A stretch of 64,000 nucleotides of DNA from an uncultured Pelagimonas sp. Lineage in GTDB: Bacteria > Pseudomonadota > Alphaproteobacteria > Rhodobacterales > Rhodobacteraceae. Under the pieces are notes generated by a model that did not search any database, had not been told where the DNA came from, and saw nothing but the letters and a program-made list of their open reading frames with translations. Both the position numbers and the translations under genes were made by a program. Positions 1-8,011 of this stretch are shown here, one piece after another; the stretch's first letter is position 1, and each line of letters starts with the position of its first letter. Location of the stretch: the NCBI GenBank assembly GCA_947497905.1, contig CANMIH010000002.1, positions 434,001 through 498,000 on the forward strand. The letters are read 5' to 3'.

Positions 1-1
1 G

Positions 2-895
2 ACTGTGGCGGCGGTCAAAAGCTATTTCGAGGCGTTCACTACCCGTTGGCCCACGGTCAAAGATCTGGCGGCGGCGGAAGATGCTGATGTCATGGCCGCC
101 TGGGCCGGTCTTGGCTATTACGCCCGGGCCCGCAATCTGTTGAAATGCGCCCGCGTCGTGGCACAGGAGTTTCAGGGTCAGTTCCCGAGAGATCGCGAAA
201 CGCTTTTGACCCTGCCCGGGGTTGGCCCCTACACCGCCGCCGCCATTGCATCGATTGCCTTTGATGCGTCAGAGACCGTGCTGGACGGCAATGTCGAACG
301 GGTGATGGCGCGTCTGCATGATGATCACAGCCCGCTGCCCGGTGCCAAAGCCACCTTCACTGAGTATGCCGCCGCGCTGACACCAAAAGAGCGCCCCGGC
401 GATTATGCACAGGCGGTGATGGATCTGGGGGCGACGATCTGTTCACCCAAGAACCCGGCCTGTGGGTTGTGCCCGTGGCGGAGATCCTGCGCCGCGTGGG
501 AAGCCGGGACAGCGGCTGAGCTGCCCAAGAAAACCCCGAAGAAGAAGAAACCGACCCGGCTTGGCATTGCCTATCTTGCCCGGCGCGTCGACGGCGCGTG
601 GCTTCTGGAGACCCGACCAGAGAGCGGATTGCTGGGGGGCATGCTGGGCTGGCCCGGATCTGAATGGGGCGAAGAGCCCCCCGTCGAGAACGCCCCCATT
701 CGGGCCGAGTGGAAAACTCTGGAAGGTGAGGCTCGGCACACCTTCACCCATTTCCATCTGAGGCTGACGGTCAAAACGGCGCTTGTGCCAATGGAGCGTG
801 CACCACATCGCGGGGCGTTTGTGGAAGAAGAGGAGTTTGACCGCGAAAACCTGCCCACGGTGATGCGCAAAGCCTTTGATCTGTTGAAAGGCTAA
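2..895 (+). CDS. mutY: A/G-specific adenine glycosylase MutY (5' end cut by window edge)
   Basis: Base-excision repair glycosylase that removes adenine mispaired with 8-oxoguanine. The reading frame is open to the left edge, so the first residues lie outside; the GTG near base 5 is an internal valine. Visible are the helix-hairpin-helix stretch LPGVGPYTAAAIAS (about residues 70-83) followed by the catalytic-loop aspartate in VLDGNVERV, and the Fe-S cluster spacing C-x6-C-x2-C-x5-C in the CSPKNPACGLCPWRRSC region. A NUDIX-like C-terminal recognition domain follows, with ETRPESGLLGGMLGWPG. The downstream L,D-transpeptidase gene starts 4 bases after the stop, suggesting cotranscription. The family call is secure; only the start is missing. 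Confidence 0.95.
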   Translation, partial: TVAAVKSYFEAFTTRWPTVKDLAAAEDADVMAAWAGLGYYARARNLLKCARVVAQEFQGQFPRDRETLLTLPGVGPYTAAAIASIAFDASETVLDGNVERVMARLHDDHSPLPGAKATFTEYAAALTPKERPGDYAQAVMDLGATICSPKNPACGLCPWRRSCAAWEAGTAAELPKKTPKKKKPTRLGIAYLARRVDGAWLLETRPESGLLGGMLGWPGSEWGEEPPVENAPIRAEWKTLEGEARHTFTHFHLRLTVKTALVPMERAPHRGAFVEEEEFDRENLPTVMRKAFDLLKG

Positions 896-899
896 GCTC

Positions 900-1652
900 A
901 TGTCGTGGCGATGGGGGATATTTCTCTGCGCGATGATCCTCGCCACCATTCTGGGGGCGACGGCATTCAAACCCTATGTGATCTCGGGATATGGGCGTTT
1001 GACCGGTGTGCCGAGAGAAATAACTGAAATTCGCGCGAGGGTGCTGCCTAAGTTGCAGCGCGAGATGCGGGCGAAGGGTCTGACCCTTGGAGCGCCCAGT
1101 TTTATCCGCATCTTTAAGGAAGAGAACCAGTTGGAAGTCTGGATCGACGCCGGGGCCCAGTATCAGCGGTTCAAAACCTATGAGATCTGCAATTATTCGG
1201 GCGATTTGGGGCCGAAACTCAAAGAGGGGGATGGCCAATCCCCCGAAGGGTTCTATCGTGTGAGTGCCGCGGCGATGAACCCAAACAGCAGCTATCACCT
1301 GTCGTTCAATCTCGGCTTTCCCAATGCCTTTGATCAGGCCCAAGGGCGTACGGGTAGTTTTCTGATGGTGCATGGCGATTGTCTGTCGATTGGCTGCTAC
1401 GCCATGACAGACGCCGGTATCGAAGAAATTTATCTGATCGTCGAAGCCGCACAACAGGCCGGGCAGACCGAGGTGCCGGTTCATGCCTTTCCTTTCCACA
1501 TGACGGCTAAACGTCTGGCACGTGAGGCGGAAAACCCGTGGCTGGGATATTGGCACACCCTGCAAGAGGGCTACGCGCTGTTCGAGATCCACAAACGCCC
1601 CCCGCAGGTGACGGTTGTGGGGGCGGAGTATCGGTTCGACGTTGGGCAGTAG
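900..1652 (+). CDS. YafK-type murein L,D-transpeptidase family protein
   Basis: A 250-residue exported or membrane-anchored protein with an N-terminal hydrophobic segment (about residues 5-22) and an L,D-transpeptidase (YkuD-like) catalytic core. The motif HGDCLSIGCYAMTD around residues 158-171 carries the expected histidine and the nucleophilic cysteine (C166). Such enzymes cross-link or trim peptidoglycan, or release outer-membrane protein anchors, in the periplasm. The YafK-like subgroup is suggested by length and by the flanking EGFYRV and SFNLGFPNAFD stretches. It begins 4 bases after mutY, so both are probably one transcript. The exact reaction is not deducible. Confidence 0.82.
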   Translation: MSWRWGIFLCAMILATILGATAFKPYVISGYGRLTGVPREITEIRARVLPKLQREMRAKGLTLGAPSFIRIFKEENQLEVWIDAGAQYQRFKTYEICNYSGDLGPKLKEGDGQSPEGFYRVSAAAMNPNSSYHLSFNLGFPNAFDQAQGRTGSFLMVHGDCLSIGCYAMTDAGIEEIYLIVEAAQQAGQTEVPVHAFPFHMTAKRLAREAENPWLGYWHTLQEGYALFEIHKRPPQVTVVGAEYRFDVGQ

Positions 1653-1685
1653 CGGCAAACCCCGTGCCCGGATGCAGGCCGGGCA

Positions 1686-1713
1686 GCCCCCGACCGCCCC
1701 CATGGGCGGGGGC
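1686..1713. terminator. GC-rich hairpin after the mutY/L,D-transpeptidase pair
   Basis: GCCCCC at 1686-1691 pairs with GGGGGC at 1708-1713, with an inner GCCC/GGGC stem. There is no T-run afterwards, so it is at best a weak or Rho-assisted stop. Confidence 0.35.
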
Positions 1714-1758
1714 TTCACCCCCACCCGCGGTCAATGGCTTCCCTAAGTGGCGATTCAT

Positions 1759-1816
1759 GACCTTGCAACAAGGGGTAAGCCGCGCAATTGATTTGACCTT
1801 GCGCAAGGCGTAAAAG
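1759..1816 (+). promoter_or_regulatory. Two GACCTTGC...AAGG palindromic sites upstream of alkB
   Basis: CCTTG-CAA-CAAGG at 1761-1773 and the perfect palindrome CCTTGCGCAAGG at 1797-1808 both begin with TGA and are followed by GTAA. The starts are 36 bases apart, about 3.4 helical turns. The pair sits 68-115 bases upstream of the alkB start. Two similar dyads close upstream of a gene suggest a cooperative operator; the cognate regulator is not identified. Confidence 0.45.
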
Positions 1817-1875
1817 CTTTTCTTGGGAGATATCTGTTACCACGTTACACTGCGGCAAAAAATCGGAGCAGTCCC

Positions 1876-3009
1876 ATGATCCCGGCCCAACAGGTTGCAC
1901 GTTTCTCTTCGGCCTTGCCGTTTTTCCTGTCTGTTATTCTGATCCCTCTGGTCTGGATCGGTGCGATACTGGGCGGATGGTGGGTGATCGTCACGCCTTT
2001 GGTGGCGTGGTATCTGTTTTCGGCCATTGATCTGGCGGTGGGATTGAACACCGATGACGCGGATCTCGAGACAACCGAAGATCAGCTCTATTGGTACAAA
2101 CTTATCACCCAGCTTTGGGTGCCGTTGCAGTTTGTGACCCTCTTTGGTGTGATCGCCTATATCAGCCGCGCAGCCCATCTTGGGGGATGGGAGAGTTTTG
2201 GTGTGATGTTCGGTATGGGCGTTATGACTGGCACGGTGGGCATCGTTTACGCGCATGAACTTTTGCATCAGAAGGGCAAGTTCGAGCGCCGCCTCGGGGA
2301 TCTATTGCTGGCCATGGTGCTGTATTCGCATTTCCGGTCGGAGCATCTGCTGGTGCATCACCGCTATGTGGGCACACCGCGTGATCCGGTAACCGCGCGC
2401 TACAACGAAGGGTTTCATCGGTTTTATCCGCGTGTGCTAAAGCAATGCTGGCATTCGGCGTTCAAAGCGGAACGCGATATGCTCGCCCGGAAAAAACTGC
2501 CCTGGCACCACAAGACCAATCCCTTCTGGCTCTACTGGGGTTTGCAGGCGGGCATGATGGGTTTTGCGCTGATTGTTGGGGGCTGGTTTGGGCTGATGCT
2601 CTTCGCGGTGCAGGCCGGCATTGCGATCTGGCAGCTCGAGGTGGTGAACTATGTCGAACACTACGGTCTGACCCGCAAACATCTGGGCGATGGTAAATAC
2701 GAACATGTCCTGCCGCGCCACAGCTGGAACGCGGCACATAAGGCGACCAATTGGCTGATGATCAACCTTCAGCGCCATTCGGATCATCACTACAAACCCG
2801 ACCGCCGGTTCCCCCTGCTGCAGAACTATTCCGAGGCCGAGGCACCGCAACTGCCGCATGGGTATCCGCTGATGGCGATTGCCGCGATGATCCCGCCGCT
2901 GTGGAAGAAGATCATGAACCCGAAAGTGCGCCGCTGGCGGCAGATGTACTACCCTGAGATCACCGATTGGAAGGCCTACAATAAAGCCCAAAATCCTATG
3001 CCGCGCTGA
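1876..3009 (+). CDS. alkB: AlkB-type membrane di-iron alkane/fatty-chain hydroxylase
   Basis: Integral-membrane non-haem di-iron monooxygenase of the alkane 1-monooxygenase family, 377 residues with several hydrophobic segments (about 10-55, 78-125 and 220-258). All three histidine boxes are present: HELLH at 127-131, HLLVHH at 157-162 and HSDHH at 301-305 within LQRHSDHHYKPDRR, plus the family marker NYVEHYGL at 258-265. Boxes 1 and 2 differ from the usual HELGHK and EHNRGHH, so substrate preference may differ from classic alkane hydroxylases. No rubredoxin gene is adjacent; a ferredoxin/rubredoxin-reductase-like gene lies 23 kb away on the other strand. It is a single gene with its own upstream region. 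Confidence 0.9.
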   Translation: MIPAQQVARFSSALPFFLSVILIPLVWIGAILGGWWVIVTPLVAWYLFSAIDLAVGLNTDDADLETTEDQLYWYKLITQLWVPLQFVTLFGVIAYISRAAHLGGWESFGVMFGMGVMTGTVGIVYAHELLHQKGKFERRLGDLLLAMVLYSHFRSEHLLVHHRYVGTPRDPVTARYNEGFHRFYPRVLKQCWHSAFKAERDMLARKKLPWHHKTNPFWLYWGLQAGMMGFALIVGGWFGLMLFAVQAGIAIWQLEVVNYVEHYGLTRKHLGDGKYEHVLPRHSWNAAHKATNWLMINLQRHSDHHYKPDRRFPLLQNYSEAEAPQLPHGYPLMAIAAMIPPLWKKIMNPKVRRWRQMYYPEITDWKAYNKAQNPMPR

Positions 3010-3186
3010 CTTATGTCGATGCCGAACCGGTGTTTATCGTGAATCTAGCGTAATTTTCTAGGGAATGCGTTCATTCCAGAACACAGTTTACGGCTCAAGG
3101 TCGCAGAAGGCCTCTAACGGGGTGACAGACCCTGCCCCGGGCGCTATGAGGCGCGCAAAACCGGACATTCTGTACGAGGACTGAAC

Positions 3187-4107
3187 ATGACCACCTTGGT
3201 ATTTGGCCACAAATCCCCCGACACCGATTCCACCGGCTCGCCGATCATCTGGGCGTGGTATCTCAACGAGATCAAAGGCGTCGACGCCAAGCCTGTGCTG
3301 CTGGGGGAACCCAACACCGAAGCGGCCTTTATGCTGGAGCACTGGGGTTTTGAAAAACCCGAGATCATCGCCGATGTGGCGGATGATGCGCCGGTTGTGA
3401 TCGTGGACACCAACAACCCGGCCGAGCTGCCTGCCAACATCAATGGCGCCGACATCCGTGCCATCATCGACCACCACAAGCTGGTGGGCGGTCTGGAAAC
3501 AAAAGGCCCGATTGACATCCGCATCGAGCCTCTGGCCTGCACCGCCACCATCATGCACAAGATGATCGGCGACGATCTGGCAAAGGCGCCTGAGTCCATC
3601 AAAGGTGCGATGCTGACCTGCATCCTCTCCGACACTCTGGAATTCCGTTCGCCCACCACCACCGACGAAGATCGTGCCGTGGCCGAAGCTCTGGCAAAAG
3701 ATCTGGGCATTGACCTGGGTGAGTTCGCGGCACAGATGTTCGCTGCGAAATCCGATGTTTCGGCCTTCTCCGATGCCGAGCTGATCCGCATGGACAGCAA
3801 GGAATACGAAGTCGACGGCACCAAGTTCCGCGTGTCGGTTCTGGAAACCACCGCACCTGAGATCCCGCTGGGCCGCAAAGCCAGCCTGATGGAAACCTTC
3901 GCCTCCGTTCAAAGCGAAGATGGTGTGGATCAGGTTCTGCTCTTTGTGGTCGACATCCTCAAAGAAGAAGCAACCCTTCTGGTGCCCAACGATCTGGTCA
4001 AAGGTGTGGCCGAGAAGAGCTTTGGTGCGACTGTCGACGGGGATAGCGTTGTTCTGCCCGGCATCATGAGCCGTAAGAAGCAGATCATCCCGAACCTGAA
4101 GGTCTGA
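3187..4107 (+). CDS. ppaC: Manganese-dependent inorganic pyrophosphatase
   Basis: Family II (DHH) pyrophosphatase that hydrolyses PPi in the cytoplasm, pulling biosynthetic reactions forward. Its 306 residues match the family. The N-terminal metal site FGHKSPDTDS (residues 6-15) is intact, followed by VDTNNPAE near residue 75 and the DHH signature in IDHHKLVGG near residue 97. The C-terminal DHHA2 domain ends with the substrate-binding SRKKQIIP stretch. It is monocistronic, followed by a good terminator at 4175-4201. Confidence 0.95.
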   Translation: MTTLVFGHKSPDTDSTGSPIIWAWYLNEIKGVDAKPVLLGEPNTEAAFMLEHWGFEKPEIIADVADDAPVVIVDTNNPAELPANINGADIRAIIDHHKLVGGLETKGPIDIRIEPLACTATIMHKMIGDDLAKAPESIKGAMLTCILSDTLEFRSPTTTDEDRAVAEALAKDLGIDLGEFAAQMFAAKSDVSAFSDAELIRMDSKEYEVDGTKFRVSVLETTAPEIPLGRKASLMETFASVQSEDGVDQVLLFVVDILKEEATLLVPNDLVKGVAEKSFGATVDGDSVVLPGIMSRKKQIIPNLKV

Positions 4108-4174
4108 TTATTCCAGTGCAAAGGCCGATGCTTGGCCTCTTCCTGAGCTCTAATCAGCTGAGATAAGAAAATTT

Positions 4175-4201
4175 AGGGGCGCTGGAACGGTGCCCCTTTT
4201 T
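4175..4201 (+). terminator. Rho-independent terminator after ppaC
   Basis: AGGGGC (4175-4180) pairs with GCCCCT (4192-4197) and is followed by a T-run to 4201. A weaker AGGCC/GGCCT hairpin precedes it at 4122-4138. Confidence 0.7.
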
Positions 4202-4239
4202 CGTTGATAACCTTCCAGATTTTCGCGCGCCGTTTGACG

Positions 4240-4458
4240 TCATGCACCGGAGCGTATCAGCTCACGTATTTTCACGGCTTTCTCAAAATGATCCAGCTTG
4301 TGGGTTTTGATCCACCATTCCGCCATTTCCATAAGGGCGTCCGGGTCGTCGTTCTTGTTGGAGAAAAAAGCGTAGAATGACAGGCCGACGGTCTCGCCTT
4401 TCTTGGCAATCTTCTGATCGCAGATAGAAATCGCTTTGGTTCTCAACTGTGCTCGCAT
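4240..4458 (-). CDS. Small DUF6500-like protein
   Basis: A 72-residue protein starting at the ATG of 4458. It is hydrophilic and soluble in appearance, with the run TVGLSFYAFFSNKNDDP in the middle and a helical C-terminal half (MEMAEWWIKTHKLDHFEKAVKIRE). Content and size resemble the small uncharacterised DUF6500 group of Rhodobacteraceae; I assign this from memory, so the label is tentative. The longer open frame upstream overlaps the end of sfsA and is probably not translated. It lies 37 bases after sfsA on the same strand and may be cotranscribed. Function unknown. Confidence 0.65.
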   Translation of the reverse strand: MRAQLRTKAISICDQKIAKKGETVGLSFYAFFSNKNDDPDALMEMAEWWIKTHKLDHFEKAVKIRELIRSGA

Positions 4459-4495
4459 GGTGCCTCTTGGTGTGCTGCGGTGAGAGGTGTTTTTG

Positions 4496-5206
4496 CTACT
4501 CGGGATCGTGGAAGGGCAGGGCGCACCCCAGCGTGATTTCCTCAGGGGTGATATCACAACAGTAACAAAGGACTTCGACACCGGCGGACCGTGCTGAGGC
4601 GAATGCCGCCGCATAAGTCGGGTCAATGTCGGTTGCCAGCGTCACTCGACTGCAATCTGTACGCTGGACCAGATAGAGCATCACCGCACGGTGGCCATCC
4701 TGTGCCATTTTCGCCAGTTCGCCTAGGTGTTTTGTGCCCCTGGCCGTAACGCTATCGGGAAATTCGCCCAATCCCTCCTGTCGTGAGAGGGTCACGGATT
4801 TGACCTCGACATAACAATCAGGTTGCCCCGCCTTTGTCAGAAGGAAATCGATACGGCTGTTTTCACCATATTTCACTTCAGGCCGGACGAGATCATAACC
4901 TGTCAAACCTGCGACCTCACCCGCCATAAGCGCGGCTTTCAGAACCCTGTTGGGCACGGCGGTGTCGACGCCGGTGAAATGGCCGCCCGGATGTTCCACC
5001 AGACGCCACGCATATTTCAGTTTGCGTTTGGGATCATCGTTTGGCTCAAGCCAGATTTTTTGCCCGTCATCTTTCAGACCAAGCATGCTGCCGGGGTTGG
5101 CGATATGGGCGGTGATTTCGCGCCCATCTTCAAGCCGACAGTCCGCGAGAAACCGTTTGTAGCGGCGCAGTAAGGTCGCGGGAATAAGCGGTGTGACAAA
5201 ATGCAT
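4496..5206 (-). CDS. sfsA: Sugar fermentation stimulation protein SfsA
   Basis: SfsA proteins are nuclease-fold, DNA-binding-like proteins of uncertain role, named for an effect on maltose metabolism in E. coli. The protein has 236 residues, typical of the family. Family-typical stretches are TAHIANPGSMLGL near residue 36, GYDLVRPEVKYGENSRIDFLL and YVEVKSVTLSR, with acidic and lysine residues that resemble a restriction-endonuclease-like active site. The start at 5206 (MHFVTPLIP) is preferred because an upstream in-frame extension lacks family similarity. A divergent TetR gene begins 164 bases away. Confidence 0.93.
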   Translation of the reverse strand: MHFVTPLIPATLLRRYKRFLADCRLEDGREITAHIANPGSMLGLKDDGQKIWLEPNDDPKRKLKYAWRLVEHPGGHFTGVDTAVPNRVLKAALMAGEVAGLTGYDLVRPEVKYGENSRIDFLLTKAGQPDCYVEVKSVTLSRQEGLGEFPDSVTARGTKHLGELAKMAQDGHRAVMLYLVQRTDCSRVTLATDIDPTYAAAFASARSAGVEVLCYCCDITPEEITLGCALPFHDPE

Positions 5207-5370
5207 GCAACTCTCCGGCGCAGGGTCGAAAGAAAACTTGACGTAGGGGCAAACAGCCCCCCAACATGTCGGCGATCGGATCAAGGTGTCGCGTATCTTT
5301 GATCTTATCGCAAAGGAAAATTGTGATTTTTCAATACTGTTTTTGAACGACGGCGAAGATACGACAACTT

Positions 5371-5910
5371 ATGATGGATATGACACCGGAAACCACCAGC
5401 ATCTTGGATGCCGCCGAAGCTCAGATCCGCGATGGCGGATATGGGGCGATCAATATTGCACAGATCGCAGAGATTACGGGGCTGACAGCAGATCAAATCC
5501 AGACCCATTTTAGAGACATCGAATATCTGGCCACGCGCGTCTCAGAACGCTATCGGCTCCGGTTTATCGGCGCTTTAGGGGCTGCAGAAGCAGAACCCGC
5601 TGCGGACCAGCTGGCAAAACTTGTGGCTATGGTGCGCTTTGCTTTGGTCGAAGAAGACAAGATGTGCCTGTGTGGCATGTTCGGGGCGCAGATTGCGGTT
5701 CTGCCACCAATGGTTGCCGAGGAAATTCGCCATTTCTTTCATCAGGTTTTGGATTGGGTGACGGATGTTTTTCGGCAAACAGATGTGGAAGATCCCCGCA
5801 AACGGGCCCGTGAAACCGTCGCCACACTTGAAGGCGCAATGATCATGGCGCGGACTTTGGCAGAGGTTCAGGCCTTTGACGATGCGGCAGAGGCTGTTTT
5901 GCGCAGCTGA
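5371..5910 (+). CDS. TetR/AcrR family transcriptional regulator
   Basis: A 179-residue DNA-binding repressor with an N-terminal helix-turn-helix (about residues 8-54: AAEAQIRDGGYGAINIAQIA then GLTADQIQTHF) and an all-helical ligand/dimer domain. The target is unknown. The 164-base gap to the divergent sfsA holds a GATCAA/TTGATC inverted repeat (5279-5284 / 5299-5304) that could be an operator, although the arms are short. In-frame ATGs at residues 1, 2 and 4 make the exact start uncertain by a few residues. Confidence 0.85.
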   Translation: MMDMTPETTSILDAAEAQIRDGGYGAINIAQIAEITGLTADQIQTHFRDIEYLATRVSERYRLRFIGALGAAEAEPAADQLAKLVAMVRFALVEEDKMCLCGMFGAQIAVLPPMVAEEIRHFFHQVLDWVTDVFRQTDVEDPRKRARETVATLEGAMIMARTLAEVQAFDDAAEAVLRS

Positions 5911-5973
5911 ACCGCTTGCGGGTGGCGTCAGGCGGGCTATTCTTGCGCCAAAGCACGGATGCAGGAGGGACGT

Positions 5974-6696
5974 ATGACAAATCCATCAGCCGCGATGCTG
6001 GTCATCGGGGATGAAATCCTGTCAGGCCGCACACGCGACGCCAATATGCACTATCTGGCGCAGGAGTTCACCAAGCACGGGATTGATCTGCACGAGGTCC
6101 GTGTGGTGAGCGACAATCGCCCGGCCATCGTCTCTGCGATCACTGCCCTCAAAGACAGCTATGACATCGTGGTGACGTCGGGGGGCATCGGTCCAACCCA
6201 TGATGACATCACCGCCGATTGTGTGGCAGAGGCCTGTGGCGCGTCGATCGATGTCCGCGATGATGCGCGGGCGCTCCTTCAGGCGCATTATGACCGGCAG
6301 GGGCAGGAGTTGAACGAGGCGCGTTTGCGCATGGCCCGCATTCCAGAGGGGGCAACATTGATCGACAATCCGGTGTCGATTGCGCCGGGCTTCAGTCTTG
6401 GCAACGTGCATGTCATGGCAGGCGTTCCCACGGTCTTTCAGGCCATGGTGGCCAGCCTTTTGCCCAATCTGACCGGTGGCACACCCCTGCTGAGCCAGAC
6501 GCTTCGGGTCCAGCGCGGAGAGGGGGATATCGCCGCGCCTCTGGGGGCATTGGCAGATGAATTTGCGGATCTGCAGTTTGGGTCTTATCCGTTCCAAAAA
6601 GATGGCGTCTATGGATCTAACCTTGTGGTGCGAGGCACAGATGGGGCGCGGATTGATGCGGCTATGGCGCGATTGGCGGCGCTGTTTCCCGCATGA
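5974..6696 (+). CDS. CinA-like competence/damage-inducible protein A (molybdopterin-binding domain)
   Basis: A 240-residue MoCF-biosynthesis (MoaB/MogA-like) domain protein as found in the N-terminal half of CinA. VIGDEILSGRTRDAN at residues 9-23 and VTSGGIGPTHDDIT near residue 68 are diagnostic. It lacks the C-terminal NMN-deamidase domain of full CinA. The start at 5974 is chosen because AGGAGGGA lies at 5963-5970; an ATG at 5959 precedes that site. The stop overlaps the next gene by 4 bases, so the two are translationally coupled. Physiological role unresolved. Confidence 0.87.
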   Translation: MTNPSAAMLVIGDEILSGRTRDANMHYLAQEFTKHGIDLHEVRVVSDNRPAIVSAITALKDSYDIVVTSGGIGPTHDDITADCVAEACGASIDVRDDARALLQAHYDRQGQELNEARLRMARIPEGATLIDNPVSIAPGFSLGNVHVMAGVPTVFQAMVASLLPNLTGGTPLLSQTLRVQRGEGDIAAPLGALADEFADLQFGSYPFQKDGVYGSNLVVRGTDGARIDAAMARLAALFPA

Positions 6697-7433
6697 CCAA
6701 GATGACCGACAAGATTTTTGAGGTGCTCGAGGCGACCTGGCCTGCGGCTGCACAGGTTGAGGCCGGCCCCTGGACCCTGCGTGAGGGACGTGGTGGGGGC
6801 AAACGCGTATCTGCCGCAACACTGAATGGTGTCTGGGCCCCGGAAGATCTGGGCGCAGCAGAAAGTGCCATGCGCCTGATGGGGCAAGATCCGTTGTTTC
6901 AAATCCGCCCCGGCGAAGAGGCGTTGGATGCGGCTCTTGCTGAGCGGGGGTACGAGCTAGTGGACACAACCCATCTCTGGGTGGCGCCGATCGGCCAGTT
7001 TGTCGACAGAAAGCTGCCCCGCGTCACGGCCTTTACCATATGGGAGCCGCTGGAGATCATGAAAGAGATCTGGGCCGAGGGAGGCATCACCGAAGCGCGC
7101 CTGAGGGTGATGGACCGTTGTAAGCTCCAGAAGACAAGCATGTTTGGCCGTGTTTCCGACCGCCCGGGCGGCGCCGGGTTCTGCGCGCTCTATGAAGGGA
7201 CCGCGATGGTACATGCTTTGGAGGTGCGAGAAGAGCACCGAGGCAAAGGGATGGCCGGTTGGCTGATGCGGGCGGCGGGCCTTTGGGCCGAGCGTAAAGG
7301 CGCGCATCAAATGGCCGTGGCTTGCACCCAGGCCAATGTCGCGGCAAACGCGCTCTATGCTTCCTTAGGCATGGAGCTTGTGGGGCAGTACCACTACCGT
7401 ATTCTAAAAGATCCTGAAGGCGACCTATCGTGA
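6693..7433 (+). CDS. GNAT family N-acetyltransferase
   Basis: A 246-residue acetyltransferase of the GCN5-related superfamily. The acetyl-CoA-binding region is in the C-terminal third: ALEVREEHRGKGMAGWLM carries the R/Q-x-x-G-x-G/A loop (about residues 172-190), followed by the helix and strand around ANVAANALYASLGMELVGQY. The N-terminal half is a divergent second domain. The substrate cannot be inferred. It overlaps the CinA-like gene by 4 bases upstream and the AhpD-like gene by 4 bases downstream, forming a tightly coupled three-gene unit. Confidence 0.85.
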   Translation: MTKMTDKIFEVLEATWPAAAQVEAGPWTLREGRGGGKRVSAATLNGVWAPEDLGAAESAMRLMGQDPLFQIRPGEEALDAALAERGYELVDTTHLWVAPIGQFVDRKLPRVTAFTIWEPLEIMKEIWAEGGITEARLRVMDRCKLQKTSMFGRVSDRPGGAGFCALYEGTAMVHALEVREEHRGKGMAGWLMRAAGLWAERKGAHQMAVACTQANVAANALYASLGMELVGQYHYRILKDPEGDLS

Positions 7434-8002
7434 CACAGAAATCCATGCCCACCGCGCTTGACCTGCCGATGGTTGATCCCCTGCCCGAAGATACACAGAA
7501 ATACTTTGATATCTGTCAGGACAAATTGGGCATGATCCCAAATGTGCTTCAGGCCTATGCCTTTGATATTGCTAAGCTGAATAGCTTTACCATGCTCTAC
7601 AATGAGCTGATGCTGGCCGATAGCGGTTTGTCCAAGCTGGAACGTGAGATGATCGCTGTGGCCGTCTCAGCTGTGAACCGCTGTTACTATTGTCTCACTG
7701 CGCATGGTCAGGCGGTTCGGGCGCTGTCTGGGGATCCGATCCTGGGTGAACAGATGGTGATGAACTGGCGGGTGGCAGATCTCAGTCCGCGCCATCATGC
7801 GATGCTTGGCTTTGCCGAAAAGATGACCAAAGCCTCGTTTGAAATCACCGAAGAAGACCGTCAGGCGCTGCGCGATGCTGGGTTTTCGGACCGCGATATC
7901 TGGGACATCGCCAATGTGGCGGGCTTTTTCAATATGACGAACCGCGTCGCAAGCGCGACCGATATGCGGCCAAACCCTGAATATCACAGCCAGTCGCGCT
8001 AA
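7430..8002 (+). CDS. AhpD-like peroxidase-related protein (carboxymuconolactone decarboxylase fold)
   Basis: A 190-residue protein of the alkylhydroperoxidase AhpD/CMD superfamily, in the peroxidase-related subgroup. The redox motif region reads NRCYYCLTAHG (about residues 83-93), with two cysteines separated by two residues and the downstream histidine expected of an AhpD-type thiol site. Such proteins reduce peroxides, usually with a lipoyl or thioredoxin-type partner. It is the last gene of an ATGA-overlapping trio with a CinA-like protein and a GNAT enzyme; a shared task is not evident. Confidence 0.82.
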   Translation: MTQKSMPTALDLPMVDPLPEDTQKYFDICQDKLGMIPNVLQAYAFDIAKLNSFTMLYNELMLADSGLSKLEREMIAVAVSAVNRCYYCLTAHGQAVRALSGDPILGEQMVMNWRVADLSPRHHAMLGFAEKMTKASFEITEEDRQALRDAGFSDRDIWDIANVAGFFNMTNRVASATDMRPNPEYHSQSR

Positions 8003-8011
8003 ACTCAGAGT

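Noticed and set aside
3088-3912. Long open frames on the minus strand across ppaC, up to 274 codons
   Set aside because: Antisense shadows of a well-matched pyrophosphatase gene; composition follows GC-rich codon bias and no family is recognisable.
5279-5304. GATCAA/TTGATC inverted repeat in the sfsA-tetR gap
   Set aside because: Six-base arms with a 14-base spacer are easily expected by chance; kept only as a remark in the TetR entry.
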